From the NCBI GenBank assembly GCA_043778315.1, contig JAYWGJ010000256.1, positions 1 through 5,765 of the forward strand: a stretch of DNA of 5,765 nt, written 5' to 3'. The number at the start of each line of letters is the position of its first letter. Position 1 is the stretch's first letter. The position numbers were made by a program, and so were the translations under genes. The notes under the pieces are model-generated. The model was not told the DNA's origin. It did no database searches and saw only the letters and a list, made by a program, of their open reading frames with translations. The stretch comes from JBEEMU01 sp043778315 (GTDB taxonomy: Bacteria; Bacteroidota; Bacteroidia; Chitinophagales; Saprospiraceae). Below, piece after piece: positions 1 to 5,685 of the stretch.

Positions 1-1
1 A

Positions 2-1111
2 CTCAACGCGTTCAATAATCAGCAAACGCAATTGGCGCAGATGCAGCGCAATATAGACCGCTTTCGCGCGAAAGCGAACAAGGCGAGTTTTGCGCAATCA
101 CTCATCAAACAGATGGACAAAATAGACCGCATCGAACTCGACGACGTGGACAGCTCGGAGATGAAACTCCGCTTTCCGCCCGCGCCGCGCTCGGGCGAGG
201 TGACGGTGGAGGGCGATAAAGTGGTCAAGCATTACGACAAATTGCAGGTACTGAACGGCGTAGATTTGGTGTTGGATAGAGGCGAACGCATCGCGTTTGT
301 GGGGCAAAACGGTCAGGGTAAAACGACCTTAGCCAAAATCCTTTGCGGCATAGAAAACGCGACAGCAGGCGCGGTAAAGCTCGGTCACAACGTGCATTTG
401 GGCTATTATGCGCAAAATCAAGCCGAAAAACTCCCGATGAACAAGACGCTTTTGGAGATTATGGAGATGAACTGCCCTTGGGAGATGCGGACGCAACTGC
501 GCAATATCTTGGGTTCGTTTATGTTCGGCGGCAGCGACGTGGACAAAAAAGCAAGCGTACTGAGCGGTGGCGAACGGGCGCGCTTGGCGATGGCGGTTTT
601 GCTGCTCAATCCTATCAATTTATTGGTACTCGATGAGCCTACGAATCACTTGGATATTCGCTCGAAAGAGGTACTGAAACGTTCGCTGATGAAGTACGAC
701 GGCACGCTGATAGTGGTGTCGCACGACCGTGACTTTTTGGGCGGCTTAACCGACCGAACTATCGAGTTCCGCGACGGGCAAATCTACAATCACTTGGGCG
801 ACGTGAACGCTTTTTTGGAGAAACGTAAGCTCGAGGATATGCGCACGTTAAGTAAACGCTCTTCTGACAACTCGAAGGCGAAAGCTGCGCCGTCGGTGAA
901 CGAACAAAACGAAATTGCCAAAAAAGTGGAGTTGGCGGAACGCAAAATCAACCTTTTGGAAATGGACATCAAAGACCTAGAAAACAAAATGAGCGTGACG
1001 GGTTTTTACGAAAGTAAACACGCCGAGCAAATCATGCAGAAATATGCGAACAAGAAAAACGAACACGCCGCAATGATGAAGGAGTGGGAAATGGCAATAG
1101 AAATGCTTTGA
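2..1111 (+). CDS. ABC-F family ATPase, C-terminal part (5' truncated by window edge)
   Basis: Soluble, ribosome-associated ATP-binding cassette protein of the ABC-F family (EttA/Uup/YdiF type), which binds the ribosomal E site and helps stalled or initiating ribosomes. The frame is open from base 2, so the first ATPase domain (about 270 residues, judged from full-length relatives) lies off the left edge. Residues 1-45 of the fragment are the charged interdomain linker (P-site tRNA interaction motif), with RFRAKANKA. The second nucleotide-binding domain follows: Walker A GQNGQGKTT (302-328), signature LSGGE (560-574), Walker B LLVLDE with its catalytic Glu (620-637), and the H-loop His in VSHDRDF (722-724). 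Residues from about 299 to the end form a charged, probably coiled-coil C-terminal extension. The linker continuing into FPPAPRSG and the FMFGG segment match the housekeeping ABC-F type I recall from Bacteroidetes. No membrane segments are present, so it is not a transporter. I see no reason to call it an antibiotic-resistance ABC-F. The stop is TGA at 1109-1111. Confidence 0.95.
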   Translation, partial: LNAFNNQQTQLAQMQRNIDRFRAKANKASFAQSLIKQMDKIDRIELDDVDSSEMKLRFPPAPRSGEVTVEGDKVVKHYDKLQVLNGVDLVLDRGERIAFVGQNGQGKTTLAKILCGIENATAGAVKLGHNVHLGYYAQNQAEKLPMNKTLLEIMEMNCPWEMRTQLRNILGSFMFGGSDVDKKASVLSGGERARLAMAVLLLNPINLLVLDEPTNHLDIRSKEVLKRSLMKYDGTLIVVSHDRDFLGGLTDRTIEFRDGQIYNHLGDVNAFLEKRKLEDMRTLSKRSSDNSKAKAAPSVNEQNEIAKKVELAERKINLLEMDIKDLENKMSVTGFYESKHAEQIMQKYANKKNEHAAMMKEWEMAIEML

Positions 1112-1112
1112 T

Positions 1113-1204
1113 AGTGAACAGTTTTTTGAGTGATTAGTGTTCAGTGATTAATGATTAGTGTTGCGCGGGAGGTGTAGAACCGCAATATTTTGCGGTTTTA
1201 TCGC
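1113..1204 (+). repeat. Composite intergenic repeat, copy A (AGTGAACAG tract plus hairpin)
   Basis: Begins one base after the ABC-F stop codon. It starts with AGTGAACAG, six T's and GAGTGA (1113-1133), continues with degenerate AGTGATTA/AGTGTTC/ATGATTAGTG units to about 1161, and ends in a hairpin at 1178-1197. The same order, nearly identical AGTGAACAG-T(n)-GAGTGA followed by a CGCAA/TTGCG hairpin, recurs at 1886-1940 beside rsmD. Similar AGTGAACAGT-type tracts are familiar to me from Bacteroidetes intergenic DNA; no function is known to me. Confidence 0.6.
1178..1197 (+). repeat. Inverted repeat (8-bp stem) in copy A
   Basis: AACCGCAA (1178-1185) and TTGCGGTT (1190-1197) are perfect reverse complements around a four-base loop TATT, followed by TTA. 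It could act as a weak terminator behind the ABC-F gene, but the T run is short and it belongs to a repeated hairpin family (second member 1914-1937). Confidence 0.65.
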
Positions 1205-1235
1205 GCCGAATCTCAATATTTTGCGGTTTTATCGC
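1183..1235 (+). repeat. Two direct copies of a 22-base sequence
   Basis: Bases 1183-1204 and 1214-1235 are identical (starting CAATATTTTGCGG and ending TTATCGC), offset by 31 bases. The first copy overlaps the right part of the hairpin at 1178-1197. The second lacks the matching left arm (CCGAATCT where the first has an AACCG arm), so it cannot fold the same way and looks like a partial duplication. Confidence 0.75.
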
Positions 1236-1276
1236 TTTTAAAATAAATACAAAAAATAGTCAAATTTATTCATTCT

Positions 1277-1311
1277 GAGGAATAGAGCAAGGCTCTTTTC
1301 CTCCGTTTTTT
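1277..1311 (+). terminator. Probable intrinsic terminator for the ABC-F gene
   Basis: A 12-base arm (1277-1288, GAGGAATAGAGC) pairs with 1292-1303 (GCTCTTTTCCTC) through 11 base pairs with one T-T mismatch and a three-base AAG loop. CG and then six T's follow (1306-1311). This is a strong rho-independent terminator shape on the + strand, 165 bases after the ABC-F stop. On the opposite strand the stem lacks a following T run, so it would serve rsmD less well. Confidence 0.7.
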
Positions 1312-1341
1312 GTAAAATTCTCCTTAACTTAAATCATATCG

Positions 1342-1878
1342 TTACCTAAAAAAACTAAACTCCGCTTTGCCGTATTTTCGGTGGTCAGTGAGGCGCGGTT
1401 GCGCCGTGAAATTAGTGGTATTGTCGTGTTCTATGATTAATAAACCGTTGGGTATCAATATATTTTGATTAAAAATAAGGTCGGGCAAATCTTTGAGATT
1501 GCGCAAAGCGTAGGGCGGGTCAGCAAAAATTAGGTCAAACTGCAAATCTGTTTTGGTGATAAACTTAAAAACGTCACTTTTCACCACTTTTAGGTTATCA
1601 ATATTCAAATCCATCATCGTTTTATTTATAAACGGCAGATACGCGCCCGATAGCTCTACCGCGACGACCGCGCCGCAGCCACGAGATACGAACTCGAGCG
1701 CGACGCTGCCCGTTCCACTAAAAAAATCGGCAACTAACGCCGTTTCTTCCAAGTCAATTTGATTGGCGAGGATATTGAATAAAGCTTCGCGTGCAATGTC
1801 GGTCGTCGGGCGAGTGATGCGGTTGTCGACGGGCGGGTGCAGCACGCGCCCCTTGTATTTTCCACTGATGATACGCAT
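1342..1878 (-). CDS. rsmD: 16S rRNA (guanine(966)-N2)-methyltransferase RsmD
   Basis: SAM-dependent methyltransferase that makes m2G966 in 16S rRNA of the assembled or late small subunit; cytoplasmic. The product is 178 residues, the normal family length. It opens with MRIISGKYKGR, the typical RsmD start, followed by TRPTTD (22-27) and REALFNIL. The SAM-binding loop is DFFSGTGS (51-58, where many relatives have DLFAGTG), the acidic end of strand 2 is E75 in VVAVE, and the catalytic DPPY is at 120-123. The C-terminus YGKAEFSFF is usual for the family. The frame stays open upstream to a possible ATG at 2076, but that extra part translates hairpin repeats and has no family counterpart, so I take ATG at 1878. 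The leader just ahead of it reads ACTAAAAAAA with no Shine-Dalgarno site, as is normal in Bacteroidetes. It is convergent with the ABC-F gene and 259 bases downstream of pruA. Confidence 0.95.
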   Translation of the reverse strand: MRIISGKYKGRVLHPPVDNRITRPTTDIAREALFNILANQIDLEETALVADFFSGTGSVALEFVSRGCGAVVAVELSGAYLPFINKTMMDLNIDNLKVVKSDVFKFITKTDLQFDLIFADPPYALRNLKDLPDLIFNQNILIPNGLLIIEHDNTTNFTAQPRLTDHRKYGKAEFSFFR

Positions 1879-1885
1879 TTTTTTT

Positions 1886-1940
1886 AGTGAACAGTTTTTG
1901 AGTGAACAGTGGTAGAAACGCAAAATATTGCGTTTCTCTA
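1886..1940 (+). repeat. Composite intergenic repeat, copy B, in the rsmD leader
   Basis: AGTGAACAG, five T's and GAGTGA (1886-1905), then AACAGTGGT, then a perfect hairpin. It has the same order and + strand orientation of the AGTGAACAG tract as copy A at 1113-1204. Its edge lies seven bases (all T on +) upstream of the rsmD ATG, so the whole rsmD leader is repeat-derived. Confidence 0.6.
1914..1937 (-). repeat. Perfect 10-bp hairpin in copy B
   Basis: AGAAACGCAA (1914-1923) and TTGCGTTTCT (1928-1937) are exact reverse complements around AATA. The core CGCAA/TTGCG is shared with the hairpin at 1178-1197, and read on the - strand the loop matches that copy (TATT). It lies about 35 bases upstream of the rsmD start codon, inside the presumed leader. 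Confidence 0.7.
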
Positions 1941-2002
1941 ATGGGCGGGCGCGTTTGCAAAACCCTCGAGGTTTCGTAAACGTTTTTTTTATAGTACTTT
2001 GT

Positions 2003-2023
2003 CGACGAAACAGCGTTTCGTCG
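2003..2023. repeat. Perfect 9-bp inverted repeat
   Basis: CGACGAAAC (2003-2011) and GTTTCGTCG (2015-2023) pair exactly around the loop AGC. No T tract follows on either strand, so it is not a standard terminator. It lies between the hairpin at 2040-2072 and rsmD. Confidence 0.6.
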
Positions 2024-2031
2024 TACATACA

Positions 2032-2072
2032 AAAAACGCCGTGTAAATATTTGACAATCAAATACTTACACG
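2032..2072 (-). terminator. Terminator-like hairpin downstream of pruA
   Basis: Bases 2040-2054 and 2058-2072 form a 15-base stem with a three-base loop. The one imperfect position (2047 with 2065) is A-C on the + strand but a G-U pair in a - strand transcript, which suggests the structure works in - strand RNA. In that direction the stem is followed by GCG and six T's (2037-2032). It is probably a second terminator behind pruA, which would also isolate rsmD from it. Confidence 0.55.
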
Positions 2073-2097
2073 ACATTGATGTTGTGTTATACCGATT

Positions 2098-2129
2098 AAA
2101 CCTATAAGGTTGGAAAAACCTGATAGGTT
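2098..2129 (-). terminator. Probable intrinsic terminator of pruA
   Basis: On the + strand AACCTAT (2099-2105) pairs with ATAGGTT (2123-2129), and inside it AGGTT (2107-2111) pairs with AACCT (2117-2121) around a five-base loop, with one mismatch between the two helices. In the - strand transcript the structure begins 8 bases after the pruA stop and runs into TTTTTAAT. AACCT/AGGTT hairpins of this kind are common behind genes in Bacteroidetes. Confidence 0.6.
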
Positions 2130-2137
2130 ATTACATC

Positions 2138-3766
2138 TTACTCCGCCAAAAACGGATAGCGATAATCGGTTGGCGTGACGAAGGTTTCTTTGATAGTTCG
2201 CGCCGACACCCACCGCAACAAATTGAGGTAACTACCCGCTTTATCGTTCGTTCCGCTTGCACGCGCGCCGCCGAACGGTTGCTGCCCGACGACCGCGCCC
2301 GTAGGCTTGTCGTTGATATAAAAATTGCCTGCGGCGTGCCGCAATTTGTGGCTTGCCGCAACTATCGCTTCGCGGTCGCGGGCAAAAAATGCACCCGTTA
2401 GCGCGTAAGGCGACGTGTTATCTACGAGCGTAAGTGTTGCTTCGTAATCGGCATCTTTATACACAAAAATAGTAAGTACAGGTCCGAAAATCTCTTCGCA
2501 AAGTGTTGTGAATGAAGGGTTTGTAGTGACAATGACGGTCGGCGCAATGAAGTAGCCGACCGATTTGTCGTAGCCGCCGCCGACGATAATATCCGCGTCT
2601 TTTGCAGCTTTCGCGGTGTCGATATAAGCGGCGATGCTGTCAAATGCTTTTTCGTCGATAACGGCATTTACGAAGTTAGCAAAATTTTCTACCGCTCCCA
2701 TTTTGAACGAATGCACATCTTCGAGCAACTGCGTTTTGACGGCTTGCCAAAGCGACTCGGGGATATAGGCGCGGCTCGCCGCAGAGCATTTTTGCCCTTG
2801 GTACTCGAACGCGCCGCGAGATAGAGCGGTAGCGACTTGCGCCGCCGATGCGGACGGGTGCGCGACGACAAAATCTTTTCCGCCCGTTTCGCCCACGATG
2901 CGCGGGTAGCTGCGGTACTTAGCAATATTGCTGCCGATAGATTGCCACATACGTTGAAACGTACCCGTGCTACCCGTGAAGTGCAAACCTGCAAACTCGG
3001 GGTGGTCAAAACAGACCTTGCCGATGGTCGGTCCGTCCACAAAAACCAGGTTGATTACGCCGTCGGGTAAGCCCGCTTCGCGGTAAATATCCATAATGAC
3101 GTTGGCACTAAAAATCTGCGTATTGGCACATTTCCAAACTATTGTATTGCCCATCAAGGCGGGCGCAGCACAAAGATTGCCTGCGATAGCTGTAAAGTTG
3201 AAGGGCGTAAGCGCAAATATAAAACCTTCCAAGCCGCGATATTCCATTCTGTTCCATACGCCTGCGCCGCTTTCGGGCTGTTGCGCATAGATTTGCGCCG
3301 CAAACTCGCAGTTATACCGCAAAAAATCTATGAGTTCGCACGCCGAGTCAATCTCGGCTTGCATCGCGTTTTTGCTCTGTCCGAGCATCGTAGCGGCGTT
3401 CATGCGCGCTCTGTATGGACCCGCGAGTAAGTCGGCGGCTTTCAGGAATATCGCTGCGCGATGCTCGAACGGCATTGACTCCCAATTGCTGCGCGCCGCG
3501 AGTGCCGCGTCGATAGCCGCCGTGACGTGCGTCGCGTCGCCTACATTTGCGTAGCCGAGCGTGTGTGCGTGTTCGTGCGGCGGCGCGAGGCGCATCTTTT
3601 TGTCGGTGCGCACTTCTTTTCCGCCAATAAACATTGGTACGTCAATCGACTGACTTTTCGCTTCCGCTAACGCTTTTTTGAGTGCGGCGCGTTCGGTGCT
3701 GTGCGGCGCGTAGGCGAGTACAGGCTCGTTTTTTGACTTTGGTAACTGAAAATATGCGTTATTCAT
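2138..3766 (-). CDS. pruA: 1-pyrroline-5-carboxylate dehydrogenase (L-glutamate gamma-semialdehyde dehydrogenase)
   Basis: NAD-dependent aldehyde dehydrogenase oxidising glutamate gamma-semialdehyde, the open form of 1-pyrroline-5-carboxylate, to glutamate: the second step of proline breakdown. The product is 542 residues, the usual size of the stand-alone type 1 enzyme (also called RocA), not a PutA fusion; no proline dehydrogenase is in view. Visible motifs are TPFNF (187-191), the cofactor-binding Lys in WKCANTQ (K212), FTGSTG (263-268), the general base Glu in GETGGKDFV (E293), the catalytic Cys in GQKCSA (C327), EEIFGPVL (424-431) and the C-terminal PFGGARASGTNDKAG (497-511). The start is ATG at 3766, preceded by an A-rich leader and a TAnnTTTG element. 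Two hairpins follow the stop. The membrane protein gene ends 75 bases upstream on the same strand with no clear terminator between, so some read-through into pruA is possible. The reading frame is intact and all catalytic residues are present. Confidence 0.96.
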   Translation of the reverse strand: MNNAYFQLPKSKNEPVLAYAPHSTERAALKKALAEAKSQSIDVPMFIGGKEVRTDKKMRLAPPHEHAHTLGYANVGDATHVTAAIDAALAARSNWESMPFEHRAAIFLKAADLLAGPYRARMNAATMLGQSKNAMQAEIDSACELIDFLRYNCEFAAQIYAQQPESGAGVWNRMEYRGLEGFIFALTPFNFTAIAGNLCAAPALMGNTIVWKCANTQIFSANVIMDIYREAGLPDGVINLVFVDGPTIGKVCFDHPEFAGLHFTGSTGTFQRMWQSIGSNIAKYRSYPRIVGETGGKDFVVAHPSASAAQVATALSRGAFEYQGQKCSAASRAYIPESLWQAVKTQLLEDVHSFKMGAVENFANFVNAVIDEKAFDSIAAYIDTAKAAKDADIIVGGGYDKSVGYFIAPTVIVTTNPSFTTLCEEIFGPVLTIFVYKDADYEATLTLVDNTSPYALTGAFFARDREAIVAASHKLRHAAGNFYINDKPTGAVVGQQPFGGARASGTNDKAGSYLNLLRWVSARTIKETFVTPTDYRYPFLAE

Positions 3767-3816
3767 GGTTTATTTTTATTGATGATTATTTTTATTTCAA
3801 TTATAACTCTATGACG

Positions 3817-3824
3817 CAAATATA
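3817..3824 (-). promoter_or_regulatory. Candidate -7 promoter element for pruA (TATATTTG)
   Basis: On the - strand TATATTTG fits the Bacteroidetes sigma-ABfr -7 consensus TAnnTTTG. It ends 50 bases before the pruA ATG, giving a predicted A/T-rich leader of roughly 40-45 bases. I do not see a clear TTTG -33 element at the usual distance upstream (that stretch reads into the end of the membrane protein gene), so the call is moderate. Confidence 0.4.
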
Positions 3825-3841
3825 CGCTAAATTTATTTGAA

Positions 3842-5347
3842 TTAATGATTTTTTCGTTGCATCAGCGTTCCGCGTGGCAGTTGCAATAGTAAATCAAAAC
3901 TATCTTGCGCGGCGCGTACTTTATCGGTATCTATGTACATGAAATCGGGTCGGTGTTCCTGCCAAATTAAGGTTTTATTCGTTTGATTCTCCATATAATA
4001 GCGGAGCGAAATACCGCCGTCGGCAGCCGAAAAAATGTGGAATGACGTTGTCCGATTTTGCGTTTTGTAGCGTTCGTTGAGTGTAGAGATTATCGCTTTT
4101 ACGTCGCCGTCGCAGCCCCATTCTTGTGAGCGCGACACGTTAGCGACAAGCGTAAAATGAAGTAAAAACGGCAGTATTAGCAACCATAAAACAGTTTTTT
4201 TATACTTCCAATCAGTTGGCAAGGCGTGTATTGCGGCTGCAACCGCCCACGAAAAAAGCAGCATCAGGATAATCCCCGTGCGGTTTTGTAGATAATAAAC
4301 GTGGCGAGTATGAAATAAAAAAATACTGATACTCGATACCGTCGTTAATAAAAAAACGGACGCGAAAAACGGCGAATTAACGATTTTAGTGCCTATTTTT
4401 TTACTTTTGTAAGCCAATACAAGTACAATACTTATAAAAATAATAATAAAAAAAATACTCAAATACCATTGCGCACTGTGTCCAGCAACGATTTTGCCTA
4501 CTAAAAACGGATTATTATACAAAAACGAATTACTCAGACTATAAATAGTGTCTACAAAAAAACCTTTTTCTCCGCCTGCGCCGTCACCGCTCGCTATCAG
4601 GTTGTGCAACGGCACAAGCAGCAGCAAAAAAGCAATTCCGCTTGCGCTAAATAAATTGGTAAGCAGTAGGAGCGGAGTCGATTTTTTATTGTTTTCATAA
4701 TAATTTTGTATAATTACAATAAAAAATAAGCTGAACAAAGCCGCCAAATAAAATATGGCTATCAAATTGCCAAAACACGCCAAAGTCCCAGCCGCACACG
4801 CGAGCCGCAACGCACCAATTTTTTCGCTGTATATATATAGTGTAGTGTAGTAAACGCTTGCGCAAACCGCGCCCGACATGATGCCGTAGCCGCGTGCGAG
4901 CGCGAAAAACTCGATTAAATACGGGTTCGCAAAAAATACGAGTAAGTAAAAAAAGTAGGGAACGGTGGTGTTTTTTTGGTGTAATAACTGTGCTAAACGA
5001 AAAATAAAATAATACGCCGATACAAACGATAAAATGTTCGGCAGACGTAGCAATAATTCGTTATTACCAAAAGCCAAAAGGCAAAATTTAAGCCATAAGG
5101 TATTAATAGTGTGATTATTAGCGCAAGCGATATGATTGGCAGAACTGATGATAGTACCGACGCTAAACGGTACATGACCGACAATAGAAGCCACTTCGTC
5201 GTAGGTCAATTGGAACAAATACGCCCGCAGTAAAATATAAATTAGCAGCCCCACAAACAGCGTCACGGTAGCAATTTTGTCCCAATTTATGGTTTCAGGA
5301 GGGTCTGTTTGTATTGCCAATTTTGAGCGAAATTTTTTTAGATGCAA
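3842..5347 (-). CDS. Polytopic membrane protein, probable GT-C (GT39/ArnT-like) glycosyltransferase; start uncertain
   Basis: Up to 501 residues with about ten hydrophobic segments (roughly 25-44, 86-119, 129-148, 152-173, 182-212, 225-248, 292-313, 325-345, 357-376, 385-403) and a soluble C-terminal tail of about 100 residues. After the first membrane segment comes LTYDEVASI (D50, E51), the acidic motif in the first extracytoplasmic loop that GT-C enzymes use for catalysis with lipid-linked sugars. It is followed by NNHTINTLWLK, LLLRLPNILSF and FALARGYGIMSG, a pattern I know from Bacteroidetes proteins annotated as glycosyltransferase family 39 or hypothetical. Donor and acceptor cannot be told. 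The start is a problem: there is no ATG on this strand near the 5' end, the first Met inside the frame is residue 157, and the longest start is TTG at 5347, inside a repeat array. Another TTG is at 5320. The gene is much more A/T-rich than pruA. It lies 75 bases ahead of pruA on the same strand, with no recognisable promoter upstream. Confidence 0.75.
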   Translation of the reverse strand: MHLKKFRSKLAIQTDPPETINWDKIATVTLFVGLLIYILLRAYLFQLTYDEVASIVGHVPFSVGTIISSANHIACANNHTINTLWLKFCLLAFGNNELLLRLPNILSFVSAYYFIFRLAQLLHQKNTTVPYFFYLLVFFANPYLIEFFALARGYGIMSGAVCASVYYTTLYIYSEKIGALRLACAAGTLACFGNLIAIFYLAALFSLFFIVIIQNYYENNKKSTPLLLLTNLFSASGIAFLLLLVPLHNLIASGDGAGGEKGFFVDTIYSLSNSFLYNNPFLVGKIVAGHSAQWYLSIFFIIIFISIVLVLAYKSKKIGTKIVNSPFFASVFLLTTVSSISIFLFHTRHVYYLQNRTGIILMLLFSWAVAAAIHALPTDWKYKKTVLWLLILPFLLHFTLVANVSRSQEWGCDGDVKAIISTLNERYKTQNRTTSFHIFSAADGGISLRYYMENQTNKTLIWQEHRPDFMYIDTDKVRAAQDSFDLLLQLPRGTLMQRKNH

Positions 5348-5456
5348 AGAGTTTTTTTCAGACGCGAAGAGTTCTTTTTAGATGCAAAGAGTTTTTTTTC
5401 AGACGCGAAGAGTTCTTTTTTTAACGCGAAGAGGTTTTTTTTAGACGCGAAGAAAA
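5333..5456. repeat. Tandem array of six ~20-base T-tract/GACGCGAAGAG units
   Basis: Units run 5333-5351, 5352-5371, 5372-5391, 5392-5412, 5413-5433 and 5434-about 5456. Each is a T tract (sometimes TTCTTTTT) followed by GA[T/C]GC[A/G]AAGAG or a close variant. The first four alternate GATGCAAAGAG, GACGCGAAGAG, GATGCAAAGAG, GACGCGAAGAG, so the array grew by duplication of a ~40-base dimer. The left end overlaps the putative 5' end of the membrane protein gene. Translation on the - strand gives only low-complexity LFASEKK/LFASKKN, so I do not annotate a protein here. Confidence 0.85.
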
Positions 5457-5465
5457 TTTTTTTTA

Positions 5466-5499
5466 AAACGCGGAGAAGCAAAGGGGCAAAGAGACAGAG
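5466..5499. repeat. Purine-rich dispersed repeat, copy 1 of 3
   Basis: A 34-base core starting AAACGCGGAGAAGCAAAG and ending GACAGAG, preceded by a T/A tract. It is followed by GGTTGAGGTTTTGAGCCGCGAAGG (positions 5501-5524), which recurs in altered form after copy 2. Between copies 1 and 2 there is an extra segment (5525-5564) ending in another GACGCGAAG unit of the upstream array. Confidence 0.85.
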
Positions 5500-5574
5500 A
5501 GGTTGAGGTTTTGAGCCGCGAAGGTTTTTTGAGGGATTTTGAGGTATTTCAGACGCGAAGAAAAATTTTTTTTT

Positions 5575-5608
5575 AAACGCGGAGAAGCAAAGGGGCAAAG
5601 GGACAGAG
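5575..5608. repeat. Purine-rich dispersed repeat, copy 2 of 3
   Basis: Same 34-base core as 5466-5499 with one A-to-G change (GGGACAGAG for GAGACAGAG). A run of nine T's precedes it, and GTTTAGGTTTTGAGCCGCAAAG follows (5611-5632), so the repeat unit is longer than the core. Confidence 0.85.
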
Positions 5609-5642
5609 AGGTTTAGGTTTTGAGCCGCAAAGAATTTTTTTT

Positions 5643-5676
5643 AAACGCGGAGAAGCAAAGGAGCAAAGAGACAGAG
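5643..5676. repeat. Purine-rich dispersed repeat, copy 3 of 3
   Basis: Same 34-base core with one change from copy 1 (GGAGCAAAG for GGGGCAAAG), 68 bases after copy 2. The downstream GAGCCGC part is missing; the sequence goes to TTGTGGAGAGAGCG and leaves the array. The gene-free stretch 5348-5703 thus consists almost wholly of repeats. I found no CAAAnnTA (TAnnTTTG on the - strand) promoter element, tRNA or other RNA gene in it. Confidence 0.85.
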
Positions 5677-5685
5677 TTGTGGAGA

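Noticed and set aside
343..636. 97-residue + strand frame inside the ABC-F gene, and other frames opposite pruA
   Set aside because: They overlap strongly conserved genes in other frames and are Arg-rich or otherwise unlike real proteins.
32..1111. TTG at 32 as the true start of the ABC-F gene
   Set aside because: The frame is open to the window edge and the preceding residues LNAFNNQQTQ continue the ABC-F linker; the gene is cut, not short.
2..1111. Antibiotic-resistance ABC-F protein (Msr/Vga/OptrA type)
   Set aside because: The linker and C-terminal extension fit the housekeeping Bacteroidetes form, and there is no resistance-gene or mobile context; the N-terminal half is not visible.
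1879..2076. N-terminal extension of rsmD by 66 residues up to an ATG at 2076
   Set aside because: It translates through three hairpins and the AGTGAACAG repeat, has a Lys/Arg/Cys-rich unconserved composition, and the typical RsmD start MRIISGKYKG sits at ATG 1878.
5338..5598. 86-residue - strand reading frame with LFASEKK/FASKKN repeats
   Set aside because: It is made wholly of the tandem and dispersed repeats, is low in complexity, and overlaps the 5' end of the membrane protein gene in another frame.
5333..5680. CRISPR array
   Set aside because: Units are contiguous or variably spaced, with no unique spacers of constant length between palindromic repeats, and no cas genes are present.
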